A stretch of DNA of 20,546 nucleotides from Chloromonas sp. AAM2 (taxonomy: Eukaryota > Chlorophyta > Chlorophyceae > Chlamydomonadales > Chlamydomonadaceae), in the NCBI GenBank assembly GCA_004335635.1, contig QAXH01005689.1, forward strand, positions 1-20,546. The letters run 5' to 3'. Within the stretch, counting starts at the first letter, position 1. Every line of letters begins with the position of its first letter. Below, piece by piece: positions 1 to 9,000 of this stretch. The notes under the pieces are model-generated. The model saw only the letters and a program-made list of their open reading frames with translations, did not search any database and had not been told where the DNA came from. The position numbers were made by a program, and so were the translations under genes.

Positions 1-589
1 CGTTGTGGGAAGCCAGTGTCAGCCTGGGGTCGCAATTTGCTGTGCGTGGTTCTCACAGGAACTTTGGCCACCCAGTGACTGTGTGTGTTTTTGGAAACCC
101 TCAGAGGTCCTTCATTTGCGACTCGCCTTTCAGTGCGATATATCGCAAACTTAACTGTTGCCACCATGGTCAACCAACATCCGGACCTTTCAGGTTATAC
201 AATGGATGGACCCACACATGAGAAGGACACACTGAGAAGCAAATCTTTCAGGACAGGTCGCGCCACAGTACCATTGGCTTCAGTGCAGAACATAGGAATT
301 GTCCCAGAACTGGCAAACATCTTTTAGCAGGCACTGGCGTAAAGGCAACGTCATGTGAACTTCGAAGTCATCAACCTGAGTATGATAAAATCCGCAGATG
401 GTTCATGTAAGTCAAGACGTGGTTGCGCTGCGCACAGATGTGTAGATAACGCAACGTCTGCCGGCTGTGCAGAGCATGTCAACATCAACGTCAACGTGTC
501 TGTCCCTGAGTGAAGTTTCAGATCGGTATGCAATGCGCCACATCGTCGCCTCCGGATAGGTGTTTTCAACGATTGATGTCAAGAAGGTT
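1..589. other. Downstream flank of H2A, no gene supported
   Basis: This stretch follows the H2A stop codon and probably holds its 3' untranslated region on the minus strand. The short open frames here (up to about 80 codons) overlap one another, show no recognisable domain and have no convincing splice context. I found no TGTAA polyadenylation pentamer on the minus strand between the stop and the window edge, and no histone-type 3' stem-loop just after the stop. The mRNA end is therefore either beyond the window or uses a variant signal. Confidence 0.4.
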
Positions 590-1784
590 TTACTCTCCTG
601 TCTCCTCCTTTGTCTTCTTCTTGGGGAGCAGTGCTGATTGTATGTTGGGCAGCACGCCTCCAGCTGCGATGGTCACCTGTTTCAGAGCATTGTTACAAGC
701 ATGTGTGTGATTGGTGGTCATGTAAGTGTGGCATGGCAGGTGTAATCATACAACCATAGTGCTGTGCGTGCGTGTGTGAGTATGAGATTACGGTCATGTG
801 CGTGCGGCATGGCACCGTCGCAGTGCTGCCCCATGGCTCATCAATTGGTGCACTTCACCGGTCAAACACAATTGTGAACCCTTTGTTGTGGAACAAGTGA
901 CACGTGGGGCAAATAAACTCAGCCGATTCATTGGGAACTGTAGTTGTGTGAATCAGCGCCTTGCTGCTCTACAGCTGGGCTGGCACGTACAACATTCGGA
1001 AATTCACACACACTATGCATGGAGCAAGCAGGCCAGAACTTAAGGATCAGAAGAACTTACGTCGCCCAACATCTTGGCAAGCTCCTCGTCGTTTCGGATC
1101 GCCAGCTGAATGTGGCGAGGAGTGATGCGATTCTTCTTGTTGTCGCGCGCAGCGTTGCCTGCAACGAGCGGGAGCGCACACCAACGCGCGGAGCATATTA
1201 AGACGGACGACAGAACAAGAATTTGACAGGTGGCTGCCAATAAGCACCATCAAGTCAGGCGGCAACATCCAATCTGCTAATAAGCACCATCAAGTAAGGC
1301 GGCAACATCCAATCTGCTGAAGTGCGTAGCCTCCGGTCCCGCAGCCTCGGGTCCCGCGCACCCGATAACTCTAGAACCTCTGCGCAAAGGTACTCGAGGA
1401 CAGCAGCCATGTACACCGGGGCACCAGCACCGATCCGCTCAGCGTACTTGCCCTCCTTCATGAACCTTGCAATCCTGCCCACAGGAAACTGCACAGACGA
1501 AATGCAGTCATATGAGGGCTTTAGTCACGGATGCGGAAAGCCGCATCTTGCGCGGATAAGTCAGAATTAACCTGTATCTGCGACTGGGCATCCGCGCGCT
1601 AATGCTTATCAGTGAGCTTCGAAGCTGTTGGCCATTGCTGCAAACATACGCCTCTGACCTGAAGCCCTGCCTTCGCCGACTTTGACATCGCCTTGGCCCT
1701 GTCCTTGCCTCGGCCTCCCGCACCGGCAGGAGCAGCTCCTTCGCCCTCAGGCTTCTTTTTTGCACCCTTCTTCTTAGTAGCCAT
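590..1784 (-). CDS. Histone H2A, four exons, atypical N-terminal tail
   Basis: Core nucleosome histone; pairs with H2B and packages nuclear DNA. Exons are 1659-1784, 1362-1488, 1061-1158 and 590-676, all with GT donors and AG acceptors, joining in frame to 145 residues. The fold is unmistakable: [13 protein letters not shown] (residues 39-51), [14 protein letters not shown] (63-76), [17 protein letters not shown] (86-102), RNDEEL (106-111) and GGVLPNI (123-129). The nucleosome acidic patch is intact (E74, E79, E82, D108, E109, E110). The tail has no H2A.X SQ motif and no plant SPKK motif, so it is not obviously a named variant. The odd part is residues 1-38: Lys-rich, then Glu/Ala/Gly/Pro, instead of the usual SGRGK-type start. 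The ATG at 1784 is the first in-frame codon giving a Lys-rich histone tail and sits about 50 bases after a TATA-like box. Family assignment is near certain; variant class is open. Confidence 0.97.
1239..1318. repeat. 40-bp tandem duplication in H2A intron 2
   Basis: Two adjacent 40-base copies (1239-1278 and 1279-1318) differ at one base (1256 versus 1296). They lie inside the intron between H2A exons 2 and 3, about 40 bases from the donor site, and do not touch coding sequence. The near identity implies a recent slippage or unequal-exchange event. Confidence 0.97.
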
Positions 1785-1830
1785 GATCTGGTTCGCGTCG
1801 GCTGATCTGTTGAAATGCTGCCCCAGCTGT

Positions 1831-1842
1831 ATGTATATATTT
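1831..1842 (-). promoter_or_regulatory. TATA-like box of the H2A gene
   Basis: On the minus strand this reads AAATATATACAT, ending 47 bases before the H2A ATG. A start of transcription some 25-30 bases downstream would give a leader of about 20 bases, which is typical of histone genes. It is the only such AT-rich box in an otherwise GC-richer leader. Function is inferred from position and composition. Confidence 0.5.
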
Positions 1843-1908
1843 AGTTTTTGGCGCTGTGCGCCGAATTGTGCACGCACATTGAAACGTCGCCGCTTCGGTC
1901 TGGTGAGG

Positions 1909-1913
1909 TTACA
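1909..1913 (-). terminator. TGTAA polyadenylation signal of the USP-fusion gene
   Basis: TGTAA on the minus strand is the usual green-algal polyadenylation pentamer. It lies about 480 bases after the stop at 2391 and is the first one after that stop. Cleavage would fall some 10-20 bases further on, just upstream of the H2A TATA-like box, so the two genes are tightly packed. Confidence 0.5.
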
Positions 1914-2390
1914 CATGTGTGAAGCCTCGGTGACTCAAGGCCAGGAGAGGCAAAAGGAGGAGCCCAAGTCCCGGTGACGACAGACAATTCCAGATACGAC
2001 CATGCAACATGCTGATGGTACGACAGCACAGGGGACGCTGCCATAGTGGCAGTTCGCGGCTCTGTTTCTGCCTAGAGCGTCAGCCCGTGTAAACAGCCCG
2101 ATGAGCACACCAAGCAGCATTCAGACAATACGTGCACTGAATTAGAAGCTTTTCCAGAAGTGCACAATCACACATTGCAAGTCTTTCTTCATCACACCAC
2201 GGCTACAGTCAACTCGCCTGCCAGTGTGCACCCTGTGACTCGGTCCTTTGCGTCATCATCATGGCATACACATGAAACAAGCTGATTGGTCATCTGTTGC
2301 CGCAGAACAAGCCTTAAAATCTCAGCACCCAGCAGAACATGGTCATCATTGTTCATGGGCGTAATAAGTTGTCTTCCCAGTCATCCACCC

Positions 2391-3062
2391 TCAGTCAGCT
2401 GGTGTCGAGGGCGTTTCCTTAAAGACCATGACGGCTGCAGCGCTGCTGCCCAACAGCTGCAGGACCTGAGGCGTGAGCAGCCTGCCGGGCCCCCTTGACA
2501 CCTGCAGCCCCACCAGCTGCACCGCTTGCGACTGGAGCAGCTCCGATAGCTCCTTGCCGGCCACGTCCCCCACCAGCTGGAGGCAGTGTGCGGGAGGCAG
2601 GTGGAGCTCTGCAAGCATGGCACAGGAACACTGTTTACATGCTGATCAGAACCCTGCTGAGTGCAGATCCCAGCGTCAGGTACAGTAATGTTGTGCAGCA
2701 GGTGCAGCTGCTAACATGTACTATTAATCAAGTGTGCTGTTGAGTGCCAGAGAGCCAGAGACTTGCCCGTGTTGACTACACAAACTCGAACTGGATACTG
2801 AAGCAGTGCGCTCTGAGCTGAAGTTGTCTGTCTAACTGAAAGTGAAACTAAAACTGAAACTGCCCACCTGATGCAATGTCGCTGAAGCTCTCCATCTGGC
2901 GCCGCTGCTGCTGCGCCTGCTGTACAGTCAGGCTGGCCACGTGGCTGTGCTGCACCAGCAGCAGGCGGTCGCCCCGCAGACAGTCCATGCAGCGGGAGGC
3001 GAGGAAGCGCAGCATGGGCCGCGACTGAGGCTCCACCACGGCCACAGCAGACAGGTTTCCCC
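2391..3062 (-). other. USP-like domain II (C-terminal)
   Basis: The last two exons encode residues about 1688-1823. A first strand, LSAVAVVEP, is followed by a helix and a second strand, DRLLLVQHS. After a Gln-rich stretch come the strand HCLQLVGDV, the helix KELSELLQSQ, the strand VQLVGLQVSRG, another helix and a final strand AAAVMVFKE. That is the strand and helix order of a USP fold. The Gly-rich nucleotide loop of ATP-binding USPs is reduced to SRGPGR with no following GS-hydrophobic pair, so nucleotide binding is doubtful. The stop codon is at 2391-2393. Confidence 0.55.
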
Positions 3063-6000
3063 CTGCAAAACGACATCGCATTCAGCTTGTCCATTAGCTC
3101 AGCTGGCATCTGTTGATGCCTGAAGATGTCTTCAAGGCGCCATACATGTCCTGCCCAACTGTTTCTTCACCAGCCTTGCCATCGTCTTATCTGCCCTGAA
3201 GGCACACGTCAGTGGTTGCTTCTGCTGTACATGCAAGTACTCACGGTGTACATTGGCCAGATTGCGTGTGTTGGTGGTGACAACAGCCACAGGGACAGTC
3301 AGGCGTTTGATGGCGGACAGTGTGACAGACCCAACAACGTTGGGTGCCAGGGCGTCACATGTCGGCAGTCCTGCCGGTCCCAGGCGGCCAACCGTGGAGG
3401 AGTGTGTGGAGGCACAGCCCGAGGTCAGGGCCTTGCTGCCCATAATCACCTGCAACGAGCAAGCAAGTTGAACAACTGCCGTAAACACGCTAACCAGCCC
3501 AACCGCCTGCTCTTGTACAGCTCAAAACTGCCGGCCATGGCACACACATTCGGACTGGGTGTGATTGTTACACATACTGCTACCAGCCGTGGACTGCGTG
3601 TTGATATCCTTATTCACCAGTCGTGTAGCACTGCTGCCAGCCGTGGAGCAGTACAATAGGCATGTGTAGTGCTGTATACGCACCAGTCCTGCATGGCATG
3701 CCTCGACCGCCTCCTGCATGCAGTCCAGCAGGCCCCTGGAGCCCTTGACCAGCACCAGCGACCGCACACACACGTTCAAAGAGGCCAGGTGGTGCTCGTG
3801 GCCCTTGAGCAGGGCACGGCCCTCGGCCTCATGCTCATCACGCGTCACGACCGTTACCAGATGCACGCAGTCCTGGGGACGTGCCAATGTAGCAGCCTGC
3901 AAAAGGAACACAAGTGCACATCGCGCACACGTAAGGAGAAAAGCTTCAAATCAGTACTGAGCTGTGCATGCAGGTGATGCCTGCTCTCGCTTCACGCTGA
4001 TATGCACGCGCTGTGTGTGATAGCCAAGCCTGTCCTAGAATATCTGACCGCAAACATACCTGCTGGCTGTCAGATTTGAAAGCGAACCTGCACCCTTGCT
4101 ATCCGCCATCGTCACTCACCAGATTTACAGACAGGGCTGCGAGCTTGTTGGCGACAATGAACACGATGATGTCCAGGGGCACCACTCCTGGCCGACGTCG
4201 CCCCACCGCACCTGCAGCCAGGCGCTGACTGCGGGCCAAAGCGGGGTCAGGAGGACTTGGATTGGTCTCCTCGTCGTCTGAAGATGCACCGTCCAGATCT
4301 ATGGAGGGAATCTGCGCCGCTCCGCTGCTAGAAGGTACCACGAGCATGGGTGTGTCCTGGTCGGCCCACACGTGTACGGTAGCTGTGCGGATAGCTTTGT
4401 CGGCGGCCACTGGCCGGTCTGGCCTGTCTGCAGCAGTAGTCGCCTTCATGATGGCGCCCTGTGAAACGGTAGGTAATGCTCCACCAACCGCGCGTCCCCC
4501 GGTTGTGAACTTGCGCATCCACTTCTGACGGTCCTGTGATGAAGGGGGTGACGGGCGCAAGCATGACACAGACGCAAAGCGACCTGCTGTGCTCAAGCTC
4601 AATGTCAACTCATCATTCATTCCAGTGCAAGCTGCAATTCCAACCAATGGGCCAACAGCAGCGATGTGTCTGTGGCAGATGGCATTTGCAACATCATCAA
4701 GTCGCTGAACCCTCACCATCCTTATGTGGTGCAAAGACAGGAAAACGACCCGCAACACGCTGACGCAGAGTCAACTCTAGCCTAGCCCTACCTGCATGAG
4801 CAGTAAGGACACCAGTTCATCCAAATCGTCAGCCGTTGACAGCAGCGGCAGCTGGCCCACCAGTGGCACCTGTTGCGGCTCGCACCCCTCGCCTTCAGTG
4901 GAGCCGCTGCGCCCCGCACCCCGCATGGGCACAGCCACGGGCAGGCACGTGAGGCAGCGGGACAGGTCGCTTAATTCGTGGGTCACGTGCAGCTCTCCAC
5001 CAGCCAGTACCAACTTAGGCCTGCACAGTAGGAAGCAAACCTAGTCGGCACAAGTTGCCGCTGGCAATTGATGTCGACTGTCTATGCTCCTGGTATGAGT
5101 CAACTCAGCCTGGCAGTGGTGAGTACAAAAAATACGCGCATTGTGCATGCAAACGGAGTTGCTTAACAACATAATCCTTGTTTAGCACATACAACGACGT
5201 ACGTTTAGTATCAGTGGCACTGCTACTTCAACCATGCTGGCGTTACCCATGCACGAACTCTAAGTATCAGTGCGGTGGTACTAGCTGGCCGGATCTACCC
5301 ACGTACCTGAACGTGCTGGGCTGAGAGACCGCTGCGACCAGGCTTGGCAGGTGAAAGACGTAGCGCTGCAGGCCCACAGCCAAGGGTGTGCTGCAGCCGC
5401 TGCCCTCCTCGCCCCCACCTTCAGACGCGGTCCCTAGGCCCCAGGCGGCCTGCAGTTCCGCCATTTGATTGCCACCACCCAACTCACAACACCTCAGCTC
5501 CACCACCCGTTTGCCTCCTGATGCCATCAGCTGGTCAGGACTGTTCGCCAAGGCCTGGAGCCGGGGCGTGCCAGTAGCTGATGTGGTGTGCCCTTGGGCT
5601 GTGGGCAGATGGCAGTTTGTGACGCCTGGCTTGTTAATGGTAATGACGGTGGGCTGCTGGCAGAGCAGCACACTGTCCGCTTGGCGAGCCTGAACTTGTG
5701 ATGCTCGCACGCCCAGTACCGCCATGCTAACCATTGCCCTGTCCCGCATGGCCATGCAGTAGGTGAGAGTGGCAATGTCCAGTGGGCCGCCATCCCGCCC
5801 AAGCAATGCCATATCCCTGCTGCGTAGCGACACCAACCACTGCGCCTGCCCAGCACCTAAGACGTCAAACACGCTCTCCTGAAGCCGACACTCGCGCCAG
5901 GCACCTTGCTCTACACCTTGCGCTTTGCCTTGTGCATTTGCAGTCGGTGGGGCGCCAATAATGGTTGCGGTTTGGACGGTTGCTGGACCGCCTGCAACAG

Positions 6001-9000
6001 GTTCACCAGCCCTGGTGCGGTTTGATGTCTGATGCAGCAGACCTGGTGCCGAGTCAGGCAGCGCTTTCTCCGCTGGGGTGTGTGGCAGCAGCTGCACTGC
6101 CTCACCAGGCCATGCACACTGCATGAGGCCATACCCTGCACCCAAGGAGCGCATGCCGCCATTGCCGGGCTCGCCCTGGGGCAGGCCCTCACACAAACCG
6201 CCCATGCCAAGCCCGGACGCAGCACTCTCAGGTGTCTGTCCAAGGCCACGTGCAGGGCTGCTGGCCCTGCCTGAACTAGGGTTTGTGCATGCAGGGTTGT
6301 GCACGAAGCAGCGCTGGTCGGCGTCCCATAGGTAGCTGGGCCAACGAACAGTCTGAAGGATGTACACACGGCAGGGGTTCAACCTGCACGGACCAAGTGA
6401 CATGCTCAGACTAGAACGGCCTTGAGCGCGACAGCACTGGACGCAATGATCACCTAGTTTCGTGCTGCACTGCAGATGCAGCACCAAGATTGTTTGCAGG
6501 TTGACAGCGTTTGAAAACTCCAGCTGTACGTGCAAGGTTGGCAAAGGGGTTCTACGCCACACGAACTGCCTGATCTTTCCTCGCAAGCAGTGAGGCAACA
6601 CTTACCCATACATGCGGTGTTTGATCAGGTCGGCTTTGACGCTGTCCAGCATGCTGGATGGGACCTACACAGCGCACATGCACAGCATGCATGTCTCTTT
6701 GCCAACATTCACCAGCAACTCTGAGACCTGACGTGCTGTCTCGACAAGAGCCTTGTCCTGCCGCAGCCAGCCTGGTTGATCGCATGGCTGCGCTGTGCGC
6801 TGCGCGTCAATTAACCCTACCCTTGCCAGCCTTGCCATACCTGCAAGATCACTGGCAGCATGCGCACTGCCTCTGGCCCCGCCAAGGCCTCAACGTCCTG
6901 CACGAGCTGTGCCAGAGCCCTGCCGCCCAGGGTCACGCCCTCAAGCCGCCTGGAGCCCTGGGGCACGCTGCCTGGCCTCAGGGCAGACAGCAGTTGCCAG
7001 GGGTCGGACGACCAGAGAGGCGCGCTCGCGGCGCGTGCGCCAGTGGAGTTGGCTGGCAGGAGCAGGCAATCTTCTGTGTTGAACGCCCACACCACCTGCA
7101 AAAACGGACAAATCGTGACAGATGAGGTTCGAAAATCTGTTGAGCCACAATCATGCACTTCGGGCGAGCATGACTTTTGCTGCGTTTTATTGTTGCTGCG
7201 ATCATACCTGGCCGTTGCGGAGCTTCCTTGTGAGGTCAGCTTTATACACACGCCATTGATCGCTGGTTGCGAATGCGTGCGCCTCTGCAGGCCCGTGGAA
7301 CGGCACTTGCACTGGGCTCCATGCACAGCCCTCGGCCCATGCGCCGTTGACGCGGTTGATGAACATGGACATGAGATCCTTGCTGCGCTGCATCTGCGTC
7401 ATCTGCAACGTTCAAAACGATGTCAAAGCACATCAGCATTGCATGACATGTTCCCGGGGCGTGGCAGGTACAGCTTGCTGTTGATCTCCCTGCGTCGCTA
7501 TGTGCAAAAGGCCAGACCACACTTTCAGCTGAACTGGATGTTGACAACCATGACAAATAGTATGCTCTCTACACCTGGCCACCGGTCAGCCGACTGATTT
7601 GCCCACCTGCATCTGTATGCGCTCAAAGAGGTCCGCTCGCGCGTTTGCCGCATGGCGCGAGGACCATGCCGACGAGCTACGTGCCCAAGCTTTGGATCTT
7701 GCAGGAGACGAGGCCACGAGGCTTGTCTGACTGCACCGTCTGCTGTCGTGCGCTTCCTGTTGCACCAGTACGATGTCAGGCTTGGGCGCTGCTGGAGGTA
7801 GCATGAATCTGCTGCGCACGTTGCTGTAAGGGCTTGCGTTCTTGGGTCGGGGAACGTTACTAGAGCGCGGTGGAAGCGCGGACGCCGTGGCTGGTGGCAA
7901 GCCGGGGCGGACATAGGGCTCACGCAGAGCCTGGAGATCCAGCGCTGGCAGGCAAGCCTTTCCGATCCTTGAGTCGCTTCTCACGATATGGCTGGGTTCG
8001 TGAGAGCCGATGGTAGTGGGCGCAACCTGAAGCGACAGGTCGTCAACATATCCCAAGGATGAGGTAGCCCTGCTGCACAAGTTGCTTGCAGCAGGCTCAT
8101 GCACGCAGCTGACACGAGGCTCGCTTCCACCTTGCGATGGTGCGTTGCTGTTGGGCTCGCTGTGCATGAAGTCACCAACTCCTGCCGTGATGAAGAAAGC
8201 ACCGCCTGCGCTGCTCGCAGCTCGAGACGAGCTCAAGCTATCCCCGGCTGCGCTTGCCATGCAGCTGCTTGGGCAGATGCTGTCAGCAGCAGCGCTGCCA
8301 CCTGTACTGGAGGCAATGCTGCTGCCACCACCACTCATGTATGAGCTACCATCAACGCTGCCCTCGTGTGCACTACTGCCACATGCAGTGTTCGCAACGA
8401 TGTAGCCACCAGCACTTCCAGCCACACTGCTGCCACATGCAGTGTTCGCAACGATGTAGCCACCAGCACTTACAGCCACACTGCTGCCACCCGCACTTGT
8501 CGCAATGCTGCTTTCACCAGCGCTGCTGAGGCCTGTATTTGACCTAGCGCTGACACCACGTGCGCATGTCGCTTTGCTGCTGCCACCCACACTGATTGCC
8601 ACACTGTGTGACTTGCACAAGTCCTCGCTAAGACACACGATTTGATTTTCACCAACAGGCAGCTTGTGTGGCATGCCAGTGTTATCAATTCCAGGAATAG
8701 CTGGCAGGCGTGCGGCTGACTCGATTGTACATTGTGGTTGCTGAGCAACCGATGTGCGCAAAAGACCTGGCAGGTCAGCAATCTTGGGGTTGTGCGTGAA
8801 TGCGAGTTGCTGTGGAGGGGCCAGCCTGGGCGTGTCAGCTGTGCTGCATTTGCTGATGCTGGGCAGAACCACGCCTCCAGACGCCTCTATCAGCTTGCTG
8901 GTGTTTGCCGGTTCGGCAGGTGTCAGGGCACTAGGACTGATAGTGGGGCGGCGCACCCTGTGGCTGGGCATGCGTCTGGATGCCGCAGGGGTGGCAGAGC

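Larger units (their letters stand above)
1785..2390 (-). other. 3' UTR of USP-fusion gene plus H2A promoter
   Basis: A gene-free spacer between the stop codon of the large gene and the start codon of H2A. Its right part should be the untranslated tail of the large gene, ending near the TGTAA at 1909-1913. Its left part should be the H2A promoter and leader. Frames across it are short and interrupted. Confidence 0.5.

Noticed and set aside
3126..3659. 177-codon plus-strand open frame
   Set aside because: It is antisense to the exon encoding the end of USP domain I, whose minus-strand reading has clear family features.
5267..6601. 444-codon minus-strand frame taken as one coding unit
   Set aside because: Only 5307-6383 is kept. 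The ends are intron: a strong GTACGT donor follows 5307 and a CAG acceptor precedes 6383, and both phases fit the neighbouring exons.
6860..7597. 245-codon plus-strand open frame
   Set aside because: It is antisense to exons 6 and 7 and the intron between them of the USP-fusion gene, with no domain or splice support.
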